NCBI RefSeq assembly: GCF_002723975.1
Contig: NZ_BEWO01000003.1
Span: 1 to 64,000 of the forward strand
DNA length: 64,000 nt
Reading direction: 5' to 3'
From: Gluconobacter japonicus
Lineage (GTDB): Bacteria; Pseudomonadota; Alphaproteobacteria; Acetobacterales; Acetobacteraceae
The notes under the pieces were generated by a model, which worked only from the letters and a program-made list of their open reading frames with translations, was not told the DNA's origin and searched no databases. The position numbers and the translations under genes were made by a program. Each line of letters opens with the position of its first letter. The first letter of the stretch is position 1. This document shows, piece after piece, positions 1-8,381 of this stretch.

Positions 1-96
1 ATTCCTGATGGCCGACCACTGACGGGAATCGGCTTTCCGGGCATAGTGCCACGAGACCCACGAAAAACGCGGGTAATCGTGCCAGGGTTTCGTCAC
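1..96 (-). CDS. Partial CDS at window edge, unknown product
   Basis: Downstream of the FUSC gene on the same strand, an open frame begins at a GTG (94-96) and runs off the window as MTKPWHDYPRFSWVSWHYAR and onward, 32 residues rich in Trp and aromatic residues. No clear ribosome binding site is visible and another start (ATG at 42-44, different frame) is possible, so both frame and start are uncertain. I do not recognise the family. It lies 18 bases after the FUSC stop and could be co-transcribed with it. Confidence 0.3.
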   Translation of the reverse strand, partial: MTKPWHDYPRFSWVSWHYARKADSRQWSAIRN

Positions 97-114
97 AAGG
101 CGGACAGGAGCCGC

Positions 115-1182
115 TCAGAGACCTTTGGCTGCACCAGCATCATCACGCATGATGACACCAACGGCGCGTTGCAGATCTTCCTTGAACAGGGACATGACAA
201 AGCGCATTTCGGGGCGCGTCTGCTCTTCCAGACGGGGAAGAAGATCAAGGATGTCTTTGTCTTCCGGCTGATGCGGATGACGGTTCTGCTGCCGAACGAG
301 ACGTTGTTCACAGCTGTGAGCCAGGGCACGAAGTGCATGGCTGAGACTTTTATAGAGCGGAACAAGACCCGTATTGCCTGCTGCGCGGCCCGTTGCGATT
401 GCACGAGCCACCAGCATTGTATCGTTCAGGAGCCTTCGCATCAACCTTGGGAGGGCAGCCAGTACCGGGTCACGCTTTTCCAGATCGCTGAAACGCTCGC
501 GCCGCGCCTCTTCAACCGCGCCTTCCAGTTCGATCAGCAGGGTCACGCAGGCTTCATTGCGCTTCTCAATTTCCCGCCAGCTTGTTTCCTGATCCAGCGC
601 GCCATCCAGCAATCCATCAAGCCTCCTCAGCAGACGACCCGACGTGTGGAAAGCCTGCTTCCTGGCACTGCTATGCAGGACGACAAAAGACACCACCAGC
701 GAGACCATGACACCAATCAGAATGGCTGTCAGGCGCGTCACCATAGGCAGGAACGGACTGCCCTGACTGGGAAACAGGTACACGATCATGAGCGTAATGC
801 AGGCAAACCGAAGATTCGTCTGCACTGCAGCCAGAAAAGCGAGAGGCGTCAGTACAATCCAGAAGGACAGCCATTGCTGACCCGTCCAGAGTTCCAGCAA
901 AACAGCGATCGTTCCTGCCACAGCGCCCAGTAACGTCCCGGTAATCTGGTCACGCGCGGTGGCCATCGTCTGGGTAATGCTCGACTGAGTGACGATCAGC
1001 GCCGTCACCAAAGCCCAGATTGTTTCCTGCAAATGCAGAACAAACCCGACCAGCCATGCCGCAGCGATGGAGACCAGAACCCGGATGGTCTGGCGCGTTG
1101 CGGGCCGCATGACCTCGTGCCAGCTCGATCCCCGCGGCGGAACAAGAAGCCACTTCCGCATCAGGCCATTCAAAATTGTCAT
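115..1182 (-). CDS. FUSC/YccS-type inner membrane protein, half-length
   Basis: The product is an integral membrane protein with a run of about five or six hydrophobic segments in its first 170 residues, followed by a soluble C-terminal half rich in charged helices. This is the layout of the fusaric acid resistance / aromatic acid exporter (FUSC) superfamily, although full AaeB-type pumps are nearly twice as long. I chose the ATG at 1182 over a TTG at 1209 that abuts the degP stop. It follows degP on the same strand at very short distance, so the two are probably one transcript. Substrate is unknown. The aaeXA-like fusion genes at 24.2-25.3 kb lack a neighbouring FUSC pump, but a link between the two loci is only a guess. 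Confidence 0.75.
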   Translation of the reverse strand: MTILNGLMRKWLLVPPRGSSWHEVMRPATRQTIRVLVSIAAAWLVGFVLHLQETIWALVTALIVTQSSITQTMATARDQITGTLLGAVAGTIAVLLELWTGQQWLSFWIVLTPLAFLAAVQTNLRFACITLMIVYLFPSQGSPFLPMVTRLTAILIGVMVSLVVSFVVLHSSARKQAFHTSGRLLRRLDGLLDGALDQETSWREIEKRNEACVTLLIELEGAVEEARRERFSDLEKRDPVLAALPRLMRRLLNDTMLVARAIATGRAAGNTGLVPLYKSLSHALRALAHSCEQRLVRQQNRHPHQPEDKDILDLLPRLEEQTRPEMRFVMSLFKEDLQRAVGVIMRDDAGAAKGL

Positions 1183-1209
1183 GGGACGTTCCAGCGCCCG
1201 TTCCCGCAA

Positions 1210-2745
1210 TCAGTTCCCGAGAAAAGGCACAGGCACCCAGCGCAGACCATCATCATCCTGAACCAGAAGCAGCACTTCTGTTTTCTTCTGTTCCTGCGCC
1301 TGATGAATGGCCTTAGCGAAGGCATCAGGCGTGTCGATCTGATCCTGACCAACCTGCGTAATCACGTTACCGACCGCGATACCCCGCGACGTTGCCGGAC
1401 TGGACGGCTCAACCCGATCCACCAGAACACCACGCTGATCGTCGGTCAGGGCGTATTGTGTGCGCATTTCGGCATCAATGGATCGAACCGTCAGGCCCAG
1501 TTCGCCGAAAGCCGCCTTGGTATGCGCCGGCTGATGCGTGTCAGACGGTGGCATATCCGGCGCATTCGGAGACTGCGCCAGCGTGATCGGCACTGTCTTG
1601 GTACTGCCCTTGTGCCAAACCGTCAGTTCCGTCTTCGTGCCCGGCAGAATGGACGCAATGATACGGGGCATGGTCTGACCCGTTACATCCTGATCCCCTA
1701 CGCGGGTGATGATGTCACCAACCTGAAGCCCTGCCTGCGCTGCCGGGCTTTTCGACCCTACTTCAGAAACCAGCGCCCCCTTGCCCACAGTCCCGTCCGG
1801 CTTATGAAAATCCAGATCCTCGGCAATCTCATAGGATACGTTCTGGAATTTCAGTCCCATCCAACCACGGGACACATGCCCGGTCTTCCGCAACTGATAG
1901 ATGATGCCGCGTGCATCGTCAGCAGGAATGGCGAAACCGATGCCGATAGAATCTCCACCAGCGCCACCATAAATCAGCGTGTTGATGCCGATAACTTCGC
2001 CGGAAAGGTTAAAGAGGGGGCCACCTGAGTTCCCTCGATTAATGGCGGCATCAGTCTGGATGTAGTCATCATACAGACCGTGTTCGACATTCCGCCCACG
2101 AGAGGAAATGATACCGGCCGTCACGGTGCCGTTCAGACCAAACGGGTTACCAATGGCCACCACCCAGTCACCAATCCGTGCCGCATCGCTATGCCCGAGC
2201 GGAACCGCAGGCAGTGGGTGTTTGGGCTTCACTTCCAACACAGCCAGATCGACCTGACTGTCACGCCCGACGATCCGCGCTGGAAGCTCTGTCCCGTCCT
2301 GAAGGGTCACGGAAACCTGATCTGCGCCTTCAATGACGTGGTTGTTCGTCACGATGATGCCAGCCGGGTCAAGAATGAAGCCCGATCCCAGCGCCTGCAT
2401 CCGGCGCGGAGGACGGTTCGGGGCCGGCTTGTGTGTCATGTAATCATGAAAGAACTTCTCCAACGGGGAGCCCGGCGGAAACTGCGGTACCTGCGGCCCT
2501 GCCGGACTGCTGGAGTCTGGCCCCTTGTCCTCGTCCTTCCCCGGCTTGAGCACGGCTGATGTAGAGACATTCACAACCGACGGAAGGAGCCGGTTAGCCA
2601 GATCCGCAAAGCTCGATGGAACCGAACGTGGCGCCGGAACGGGAGCCGGAGAGGGCTGTGATGTCGTCTGCGCCTGCGCTAACGGGGCGGACAGCACCAG
2701 AGAAATGGCGCAGGAAAGGGCAAGGCGGGCGGTCAATCTGCTCAT
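1210..2745 (-). CDS. degP: Do-family periplasmic serine protease DegP/MucD
   Basis: This is a periplasmic HtrA-type protease and chaperone that clears misfolded envelope proteins. The first 26 residues form a signal peptide ending ALAQAQ-like, then a Pro/Ser-rich linker. The trypsin-like domain shows the triad: His136 in TNNHVIEGAD, Asp166 in SQVDLAVLEV and Ser240 in NRGNSGGPL. Two PDZ domains follow, at about residues 290-380 and 410-505. The length of 511 residues is usual for MucD-like members. The FUSC-type gene follows immediately on the same strand. The divergent neighbour is mrp, with about 125 bases between the starts holding both promoters. Confidence 0.93.
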   Translation of the reverse strand: MSRLTARLALSCAISLVLSAPLAQAQTTSQPSPAPVPAPRSVPSSFADLANRLLPSVVNVSTSAVLKPGKDEDKGPDSSSPAGPQVPQFPPGSPLEKFFHDYMTHKPAPNRPPRRMQALGSGFILDPAGIIVTNNHVIEGADQVSVTLQDGTELPARIVGRDSQVDLAVLEVKPKHPLPAVPLGHSDAARIGDWVVAIGNPFGLNGTVTAGIISSRGRNVEHGLYDDYIQTDAAINRGNSGGPLFNLSGEVIGINTLIYGGAGGDSIGIGFAIPADDARGIIYQLRKTGHVSRGWMGLKFQNVSYEIAEDLDFHKPDGTVGKGALVSEVGSKSPAAQAGLQVGDIITRVGDQDVTGQTMPRIIASILPGTKTELTVWHKGSTKTVPITLAQSPNAPDMPPSDTHQPAHTKAAFGELGLTVRSIDAEMRTQYALTDDQRGVLVDRVEPSSPATSRGIAVGNVITQVGQDQIDTPDAFAKAIHQAQEQKKTEVLLLVQDDDGLRWVPVPFLGN

Positions 2746-2871
2746 GGTGATACGCTAACGCAGAAGACCCTTCCTCGTCACTATGCCGCAGTTCAGGATG
2801 CGATCAGGAGATGCCTGTGCTAGGCTCATCTGCTTTCCTAGACAGGCCGTTTTCCAGAAAAGAGTCTTGGC

Positions 2872-4053
2872 ATGACCGATCATACCCCCCCGACTACCCC
2901 TTCCGACACGCCGTCTGTCAGTGCCGAGAAACGCATCTCCGAAATTCTTGGAAGCGAACAGGCCGGGCCGGGATCGAATGTTCTGGCCTTTGCCTCTCTG
3001 GAAGGCGTTTCAGTGCGGGACGGGCACGCGCATGTGTCTCTTGCCACGTCGCGCGACAATGTCTCCCGCATGGAACCAATCCGCCATCATGTAGAAGCGG
3101 AAATCGCCCGCATTCCCGGCCTGACAGGTGCGACCATCTCCCTGACGGCCCATCGCGCCACGACGCCGCCACCAGCCAATGCTCCGGCAGGCGGTGGGCA
3201 CCGGCCTTTCAATCTGGGTGGTCAAAGCCGCAACGCATCGAGCCGTCATGCCCCGGAGACGCTTCTGCCAGGTGTAAAAGCCGTTGTTGCCGTAGCCTCT
3301 GGCAAGGGGGGCGTCGGAAAATCCACCACAGCCGTCAATCTCGCAGCCGGCCTGGCAAAGCAGGGCATACGCACCGGCCTTCTGGATGCTGACATTTATG
3401 GCCCTTCCCTTCCCCGGATGCTGGGCAAGAATGCACGTCCGGAAGTTGTGGACGGGCGTATCCTCCCTATCGAGGCCTGGGGCCTGAAAAGCATGTCCAT
3501 CGGGTATTTGGTGGATGAACATCAGGCCATGATCTGGCGTGGACCAATGGTCATGGGGGCTCTGACACAGTTTCTGGGAGAAGTGGACTGGGGGGAACTG
3601 GATGTCCTCGTCATCGACATGCCGCCGGGAACCGGAGACGCTCAACTGACGCTGGCCCAGAAGCTTGGGGCCAAGATGGCCAAGGGGGGAGCCGTTATTG
3701 TCTCCACACCGCAGGATATTGCCCTGCTGGATGCCCGACGCGGCGTCTCCATGTTCGAACGCATGGAAACACCCATTCTCGGTGTCGTTGAGAACATGTC
3801 CTATTTCTGCTGCCCGAACTGCAATCATCGGACGGAATTGTTCGGTCACGGTGGCGCGCAGGAAGAAGCAAAACGCCTTGGTGTTCCTTTCCTCGGGGAA
3901 ATTCCCCTTTTGGCCGATATCCGGGCAAGCGGAGACGATGGCACTCCGATTATCCTCTCCGCCCCTGCCAGCGAAGCGGCACGCGCCTATACAGCCCTCG
4001 CCTCCACCATTGCCGCCGCACTTGCCGCATCTGAAGAAAAGGCTTCCTCATGA
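2872..4053 (+). CDS. mrp: Mrp/ApbC iron-sulfur cluster carrier ATPase
   Basis: This cytoplasmic P-loop ATPase binds and transfers Fe-S clusters to target apoproteins. The N-terminal about 90 residues form the MIP18/DUF59-like domain. A Pro/Gly-rich linker follows, then the deviant Walker A GKGGVGKSTTAVNLA near residue 143, the switch VLVIDMPPGTGDAQLT, and the CxxC pair CCPNC near residue 318 that holds the bridging cluster. The length of 393 residues is typical for alphaproteobacterial Mrp with a long linker. The stop overlaps the start of a small lipoprotein gene (ATGA), so the two are translationally coupled. Confidence 0.93.
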   Translation: MTDHTPPTTPSDTPSVSAEKRISEILGSEQAGPGSNVLAFASLEGVSVRDGHAHVSLATSRDNVSRMEPIRHHVEAEIARIPGLTGATISLTAHRATTPPPANAPAGGGHRPFNLGGQSRNASSRHAPETLLPGVKAVVAVASGKGGVGKSTTAVNLAAGLAKQGIRTGLLDADIYGPSLPRMLGKNARPEVVDGRILPIEAWGLKSMSIGYLVDEHQAMIWRGPMVMGALTQFLGEVDWGELDVLVIDMPPGTGDAQLTLAQKLGAKMAKGGAVIVSTPQDIALLDARRGVSMFERMETPILGVVENMSYFCCPNCNHRTELFGHGGAQEEAKRLGVPFLGEIPLLADIRASGDDGTPIILSAPASEAARAYTALASTIAAALAASEEKASS

Positions 4054-4205
4054 CCCGTATTCTGCTTCTGGGAACAGCGCTGCTCCTCTCAGCCTGCGCC
4101 CGCCCCCCTGTCGTCCATCACGGGCTCTCATCTGACGGCTATGGATTCACGAACAACTCGTCCCATCTCCCCCCTCCACCAAGCCTCATGGCACCATCAA
4201 AGTGA
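4050..4205 (+). CDS. Small putative lipoprotein, 51 residues
   Basis: The ATG overlaps the mrp stop as ATGA. The product starts MTRILLLGTALLLSAC, a short signal peptide with a lipobox (LSAC) and acylated Cys at position 16. A mature part of only about 35 residues rich in His, Ser and Pro follows. No family is recognised. Such tiny lipoproteins are common in this group. The clean lipobox and the coupled start support a real gene; its role is unknown. Confidence 0.65.
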   Translation: MTRILLLGTALLLSACARPPVVHHGLSSDGYGFTNNSSHLPPPPSLMAPSK

Positions 4206-4277
4206 GAAAATTACAGAAATCGTCTCTCTGACGCTTGACCAAAGGGGCCTCGGCATGGAAAAAGCCGGGCTGTGGAT

Positions 4278-4352
4278 GCCGGGTTAGCACAGTGGTAGTG
4301 CAGCGGTTTTGTAAACCGAAGGCCGGGGGTTCAAATCCCTCACCCGGCACCA
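4278..4352 (+). tRNA. tRNA-Thr (anticodon TGT)
   Basis: The acceptor stem GCCGGGT (4278-4284) pairs with ACCCGGC (4342-4348), followed by the discriminator A and an encoded CCA. The anticodon loop TTTGTAA gives TGT, reading ACA. The T arm reads GGGGGTTCAAATCCCTC. Confidence 0.95.
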
Positions 4353-4414
4353 CGATTTTTCCCAGAAAATCAAGACTTTGACGCGATTCTCTTCAGAGAA
4401 CTACGCGCAATTTG

Positions 4415-4449
4415 TTATCCACTTTTCCGGGGCAGAACCCTGTGGATAA
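4415..4449. promoter_or_regulatory. Pair of DnaA-box-like sites
   Basis: TTATCCACT (4415-4423) and TGTGGATAA (4441-4449, reverse complement TTATCCACA) face each other 17 bases apart, in the non-coding stretch between tRNA-Thr and the small membrane protein gene. One is a perfect DnaA box, the other differs at the last base. Function is not shown: it could bind DnaA for titration or regulation, or be chance. Confidence 0.4.
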
Positions 4450-4582
4450 GTTTGTTGATTAAGAGTCCTGGAATGTGAGTCCGGCAGGTTTCTACATTCG
4501 TTCTCAGGGGAATCCGTTCAGAAACAGCGATTCTGGAAAAACAGATCATCCACCGGCTGTAAGACTTACAAAAACCGGCCCT

Positions 4583-4819
4583 TCAGTCTTCCGCTGTCGG
4601 ATCTACTTTATAGCAGTGTTCCGTCAGACCATGTTTGCACAGAGCCATGTGCTTATGTGGCGGAACAGGCCAGAAAACATGAATAAAAACCGAAGCGAGC
4701 ATGAGCAATCCTGCCAGAATCGCCCATGGCCACATCCGCGGTGGCCGGGGGCCGAATCCGGGAACAGGGTCTTCCTGCACAGGGGCAGGATCATTCAGAA
4801 TTTTATCAAGATCGCTCAT
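4583..4819 (-). CDS. Small single-span membrane protein, unknown
   Basis: The 78-residue product has an acidic/Pro-rich cytoplasmic-looking N-terminus, one hydrophobic segment (WAILAGLLMLASVFIHVFW, about residues 31-50), and a short tail with two Cys and several His. It begins 17 bases after the thyX stop on the same strand, so the two genes are likely co-transcribed. The family is not recognised. The tail (HKHMALCKHGLTEHCY) could bind a metal, but that is a guess. Confidence 0.6.
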   Translation of the reverse strand: MSDLDKILNDPAPVQEDPVPGFGPRPPRMWPWAILAGLLMLASVFIHVFWPVPPHKHMALCKHGLTEHCYKVDPTAED

Positions 4820-4836
4820 GCAGGACGCAACCGTCC

Positions 4837-5766
4837 TTATGCTTCAGAATCGATGATGGCGTTCATCTCGATCCATTCGCGTTTCGTCAGACCCGACGTC
4901 TCCTGCGTGACAGCCTCGCCTGCCAGACGACGACGCAGCACCTTCAGCATCCCTGCCGAGAACGTGAATGCGCCACGACGGTATTCTTCAAAGGCCGCAG
5001 CCGTTGCGGGAACCCAGGCATGCAGCAGTTCGATCATTTTTTCAGCATAAACGCGGATTTCGTACTGCGCATGCGGATCGGCGCGCAGGGCCAGGAAGTG
5101 CATCAGATTGTGCAGATCAATCTTCCAGTACCACTGCGTATAGGTGTTGAGCGTCAGGTTCATCCGCGCCAACTCGCGGGCCAGACCGGTCTCATCCGGA
5201 TTCAGCAGGCTCTCGTAATCATCGTAGCACTGACTCGCATCGCGACGCAGAATCTCCAGAACGCGCTCTGCCGTCTCCGGATCAAGAGCCTCGCTCCGTC
5301 CCTGTCGATTAGAGGCGCTCTGGGAGGCAACCTGGTCCAGCGCGGGCAGGTAAAACTCACGATCCAGAATGGAATAGCGTGCAGAATATTCGTTCACGCT
5401 CGCCATGCGGTGGCGAATCCATTGCCGCGCCACAAACACCGGCAGCTTCACATGAAACTTGATCTCGCACATTTCGAACGGCGTGGAATGGCGATGCCGC
5501 ATCAGATAACGGATCAGGCCCGCATCCTCGGAAACCTTCTTCGTACCGCGACCATAGGACACGCGGGCAGCCTGAACGACGGCCCCATCATCGCCCATGT
5601 AATCGACAACGCGCAGGAACCCATGGTCCAGCACTTCGATGGGCGTGAAAAGGAGTTTCTCCATCGCCGGAACGGTCGGGCGGGAGGTCAGCTGGGGCTC
5701 GTTGCGCTGAGCTTCGATCTCAGCGCGCTGTTCGGATGTCAGTGCCATAGGGCGCGGCTCTAGCAT
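4837..5766 (-). CDS. thyX: Flavin-dependent thymidylate synthase ThyX
   Basis: ThyX makes dTMP from dUMP using FAD, NADPH and methylene-tetrahydrofolate. The signature [14 protein letters not shown] (pattern RHRxxSxNxxSxR) is present in the middle of the protein, together with the RHRHSTPFE segment and the C-terminal [11 protein letters not shown] helix that bind dUMP and FAD. I start at [11 protein letters not shown] (5766) because GGGAG lies ten bases upstream; ATG 5748 is the alternative. The longer frame back to 5955 would run into the ssrA promoter. The gene lies divergent to ssrA and is followed by a small membrane protein gene. Confidence 0.92.
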   Translation of the reverse strand: MLEPRPMALTSEQRAEIEAQRNEPQLTSRPTVPAMEKLLFTPIEVLDHGFLRVVDYMGDDGAVVQAARVSYGRGTKKVSEDAGLIRYLMRHRHSTPFEMCEIKFHVKLPVFVARQWIRHRMASVNEYSARYSILDREFYLPALDQVASQSASNRQGRSEALDPETAERVLEILRRDASQCYDDYESLLNPDETGLARELARMNLTLNTYTQWYWKIDLHNLMHFLALRADPHAQYEIRVYAEKMIELLHAWVPATAAAFEEYRRGAFTFSAGMLKVLRRRLAGEAVTQETSGLTKREWIEMNAIIDSEA

Positions 5767-5835
5767 GACGAAACATCTCCCGCCACCGCTCGAGACGAGT
5801 CCGGCCGCTGTCATCACACGCTTCGTCTTTTCCCC

Positions 5836-5864
5836 TTGCAGGACGGCAACAGCACTCCTATGTT
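5836..5864 (+). promoter_or_regulatory. Probable sigma-70 promoter of ssrA
   Basis: TTGCAG (5836-5841) and TATGTT (5859-5864) are separated by 17 bases and would start transcription around 5871, just ahead of the acceptor half of the permuted tmRNA. This is inferred from sequence match and position only. Confidence 0.45.
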
Positions 5865-5870
5865 CAGCAG

Positions 5871-6165
5871 TGCAAGGGGTTCGTCCCCGGCTATGGCGAT
5901 AAACGGTAAGTGAAATAAGTGTTGTGGACCCGGGGGCAGTGCCCGGCGTCTCCACCAGAAAAAATCCCTCGCAAAAGGGATCTGTGGGGACGAAACAGGC
6001 TCGACGCGCATGGTAAAGACTTATCTTTTGCCCGGCATTGTACCACCGTCATCGGGCTAAACTTACAAGTGCCAACGATAACTCTGAGGTGCTCGCTGTC
6101 GCTGCATAAGCGATAAGCGCGGTTCGGGAGGGCACCGGGCAACAGAAGCCCTCCCACCTCAAATT
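5871..6165 (+). ncRNA. ssrA: Circularly permuted two-piece tmRNA
   Basis: tmRNA rescues stalled ribosomes and tags the nascent peptide for proteolysis. The gene is permuted as in alphaproteobacteria. The acceptor piece comes first and ends with CGTCTCCACCA (5947-5957), preceded by a T arm CCGGG-GGCAGTG-CCCGG. A removed spacer follows. The coding piece begins GGGGACG at 5986, which pairs with CGTCTCC to rebuild the 7-bp acceptor stem. The tag frame 6071-6109 encodes ANDNSEVLAVAA and stop. A strong hairpin (GGGAGGGC/GCCCTCCC) closes the coding piece near 6160. The outer ends are estimates. sspB lies about 80 bases downstream. Confidence 0.9.
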
Positions 6166-6247
6166 TCCTTTTCTGCAAAACGTCTTGCCATTCAGGCCGG
6201 TCTGTCGCATCCCTGAGAGGATTGACTGAAACATCAGGCTTGCGACC

Positions 6248-6820
6248 ATGAGCGACGACGATCACACCGGCCAGGACGGCTTCGAACACGAACTGCCGGA
6301 AAGCCTTCTCCCCTATGACGACTGGGTGGAAGACGCCTACCGTGAAGTCATGCTGCGTGCCATTGAGCATGTTGCCGCAGAAGGCCTACCCGGCGCCCAC
6401 CATTTCTATCTGACATTCCGCACCAACCGCCCGGACGTTATTATTCCGGCTCGCCTGCGGGCACAGTACCCGGAAGAAATGACCATCGTTCTTCAGCACC
6501 AGTTCTGGGATCTGGCGCTGGATCGCGACAAGAACATCATTTCCGTCGGCCTGTCCTTTGGGGGCGTTGGCAGCATTCTGGTCATTCCCGTCTCAGCCAT
6601 CACGGCCTTTGCCGATCCGCATATCCGTATGGCTCTGCGCTTTGTCAGTTCCATGCAGGATGATGAGGACATCGAGATCCCGGAAGACGCCGTCGAGCCT
6701 GACGACATTGATCCGGCTCATCATCCGGAAGTCCGGATCGAAGAGCCTCCTGCCGATGAAGAAAAGAAAGAGGCTGAAGTCGTCAGTCTGGCAGCCTTCC
6801 GCAAGCGCCCGCCGACCTGA
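6248..6820 (+). CDS. sspB: SspB-family ClpXP adaptor (alpha type)
   Basis: SspB holds ssrA-tagged proteins and delivers them to the ClpXP protease. The N-terminal about 130 residues match the alphaproteobacterial SspB fold, with segments such as HHFYLTFRTNRPDV, LQHQFWDLAL and GVGSILVIPVSAITAFADP. A long acidic linker follows, then a basic C-terminal tail VVSLAAFRKRPPT that looks like the ClpX-binding peptide. The gene sits directly downstream of ssrA on the same strand, so the tag and its adaptor are neighbours. A GC-rich hairpin follows the stop. Confidence 0.9.
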   Translation: MSDDDHTGQDGFEHELPESLLPYDDWVEDAYREVMLRAIEHVAAEGLPGAHHFYLTFRTNRPDVIIPARLRAQYPEEMTIVLQHQFWDLALDRDKNIISVGLSFGGVGSILVIPVSAITAFADPHIRMALRFVSSMQDDEDIEIPEDAVEPDDIDPAHHPEVRIEEPPADEEKKEAEVVSLAAFRKRPPT

Positions 6821-6829
6821 AAACCTTCC

Positions 6830-6853
6830 GCCCCGGAGGGTTTGCTCCGGGGC
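6830..6853 (+). terminator. Hairpin after sspB
   Basis: GCCCCGGAG (6830-6838) and CTCCGGGGC (6845-6853) form a 9-bp stem with a 6-base loop directly after the sspB stop. There is no T-run after it, so it may be a weak terminator or an RNA-stabilising hairpin. Confidence 0.45.
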
Positions 6854-6882
6854 CTCTGACGCCGTTCTCGTAAGGGATCATC

Positions 6883-7275
6883 ATGCGCTTTACCGTCGAT
6901 CGCCTCGATCACATCGTTCTGACCGTCCGTGACAGGACCATCTCGGCGTCCTGGTATCAGCGGGTTCTCGGTATGGATATCGAGGAGTACGGACGGAACA
7001 ATCGCGTGGCCCTCTGCTTCGGAGGGCAGAAGATCAATCTTCGCCCGGAAAATTCCGAGGGCTGGGAAACGGCAGAGGGCGCGCAGCCGGGCACGTCCGA
7101 TCTTTGCTTCACCTCGGCGATCGCCAGCGAAGACGTTATCCGCCATCTGGAAAAATGCGGTGTTGTGGTGACGGAAGGCCCTGTGGCGCGTCTGGGAGCT
7201 CTCGGCCCCATCACGTCCGTTTATTGCCGGGACCCTGACGGCAATCTGGTGGAAATCGCGTCCTACCAGCGGTAA
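6883..7275 (+). CDS. VOC (glyoxalase/bleomycin resistance) family protein
   Basis: The product is a 130-residue single vicinal-oxygen-chelate unit: RLDHIVLTVRD at the N-terminus, SWYQRVLGM, and the C-terminal VYCRDPDGNLVEIASYQR, which supplies the typical metal-ligand Glu and the DPDGN turn. The His in DHIVL and the terminal Glu would be metal ligands. Close relatives are often annotated as VOC virulence proteins or fosfomycin-type thiol transferases, but the substrate cannot be read from sequence. It lies 60 bases after sspB on the same strand, past the hairpin. Confidence 0.85.
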   Translation: MRFTVDRLDHIVLTVRDRTISASWYQRVLGMDIEEYGRNNRVALCFGGQKINLRPENSEGWETAEGAQPGTSDLCFTSAIASEDVIRHLEKCGVVVTEGPVARLGALGPITSVYCRDPDGNLVEIASYQR

Positions 7276-7310
7276 CAGGCAGGGTCTCCCCTGCCCTAAA
7301 GGCTGTTACC
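7271..7310. terminator. Shared terminator-like inverted repeat between convergent genes
   Basis: GGTAACAG (7271-7278) and CTGTTACC (7303-7310) form outer arms, and GCAGGG/CCCTGC forms an inner stem. The outer arms include the stop codons of both convergent genes, so the structure may end transcription from both sides. Confidence 0.5.
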
Positions 7311-7524
7311 AGTTCTTGGAAATCAGCCAGAACTCTTCAGACGTCAGCGTGATCTGATTACAGTCCTTCGTCTCGGCAGCGGCCGTAGCAAGGGCTTCAA
7401 TACGCTCGATCATGATCGTCTTGCGCTGATGCGCTTCGGACTGCTCCTTGACCGTGGAGAGCGTCTGCAGGGCAGACTTGGCGGCCTTGGCAACGCGGGC
7501 TGCATCAATTGCGGCATAAGACAT
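7306..7524 (-). CDS. Small Ala-rich helical protein, unknown
   Basis: The 72-residue product (starts MSYAAIDAARVAKAAKSALQ) is predicted largely alpha-helical with heptad-like Ala/Leu spacing, ending EEFWLISKNW. No family is recognised. It ends convergently against the VOC gene within a shared inverted repeat, and its start is about 70 bases from the stop of the ABC exporter ATPase. The well-formed composition supports a real small cytosolic protein. Confidence 0.6.
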   Translation of the reverse strand: MSYAAIDAARVAKAAKSALQTLSTVKEQSEAHQRKTIMIERIEALATAAAETKDCNQITLTSEEFWLISKNW

Positions 7525-7596
7525 GGTCTGTCTCCATGAGGGTGATAAACTCGCCCAAGACTACCGCACCCTTCGGGTCAGACCAAATCGCAGAAC

Positions 7597-8379
7597 TCAG
7601 GCCAGAGACGCCTCGTATGCATCCAGAACCGTCTGGGTCGGTCCGTCCATGCGAACCTGCCCCCCCTCCATCCATAGAATCCGTGTGCACCATTTCCTCA
7701 GAACCGGAAGGGAATGTGACGTGACGACAAGGATCTCGGCGGCATCCACCATGCCTTCCATCCGGTTCTTCGCCTTGTCCTGAAAACGCTGATCACCGGC
7801 CATGAACCATTCGTCCATCAGAAGAATGCTCGGACGAGGCACCGTCGCCAGTGCAAAACCTAATCGGATTCCCATGCCAGACGAGTAAAGCCGAACAGGC
7901 AGATCGAAAAACGGTCCCAGTTCGGCAAAAGCCTCAACATCCGCTTCAAGCCCGGCGATATGCTCCTTGGCTACCCCCATCCGACACGCAAACAGATGAA
8001 GGTTTTCACGGCCTGTCAGTTCAGGGTTCATGCCGGACTGTGGATCAATCAGGGCATGACTGTCCCCTTCAATGTCCAGCACACCATCGGTCGTTTCATA
8101 AATCCCGGCCAGAACGCGAAGCAGCGTGGACTTCCCGGCCCCGTTATGACCGATCAGGCCAACACGCTCACCGCCCTCAATCTGAAACGTCAGACCGGAA
8201 AGCGCCTGAACCAGAACAGCATCAGAAGCAGCAGCGCCAAGGCGCATCCGACCGCCCACACTGGCAGGCTTCGTAACGGTCGCTTTTGCGCGCACCAATA
8301 GCGTCTTTTTCAGCGATCGCGAGGCGCCATGCAGAACGGGAAATGACAGGGACAGATTTTCAAGACGGATATGGGTCAT
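7597..8379 (-). CDS. Polysaccharide ABC exporter, ATPase (KpsT/Wzt type)
   Basis: This is the ATPase of a two-gene ABC-2 exporter for lipid-linked polysaccharide. From MTHIRLENLSLSFP it shows Walker A GHNGAGKST, an LYSSGMGIRLGFALAT signature region, Walker B ILLMDEWFMAGDQRF and the H-loop VTSHSL. The 260-residue length lacks the C-terminal carbohydrate-binding extension of large Wzt proteins, so it is KpsT-like. The start at 8379 is fixed by the permease stop (TGA 8382-8384) three bases away. Confidence 0.88.
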   Translation of the reverse strand: MTHIRLENLSLSFPVLHGASRSLKKTLLVRAKATVTKPASVGGRMRLGAAASDAVLVQALSGLTFQIEGGERVGLIGHNGAGKSTLLRVLAGIYETTDGVLDIEGDSHALIDPQSGMNPELTGRENLHLFACRMGVAKEHIAGLEADVEAFAELGPFFDLPVRLYSSGMGIRLGFALATVPRPSILLMDEWFMAGDQRFQDKAKNRMEGMVDAAEILVVTSHSLPVLRKWCTRILWMEGGQVRMDGPTQTVLDAYEASLA

Positions 8380-8381
8380 GC

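Noticed and set aside
46-933. Long plus-strand frame of 295 codons
   Set aside because: Antisense to the FUSC-type gene; basic, low-complexity composition and no ribosome binding site.
1033-2028. Long plus-strand frame of 331 codons
   Set aside because: Antisense to degP, whose catalytic motifs are clear; Arg-rich shadow composition.
4415-4449. Chromosomal origin
   Set aside because: Only two DnaA-like boxes and no neighbouring origin marker genes such as hemE or dnaA.
5891-6370. Minus-strand frame of 159 codons
   Set aside because: Covers the tmRNA and the start of sspB on the other strand; the tmRNA structure explains the sequence.
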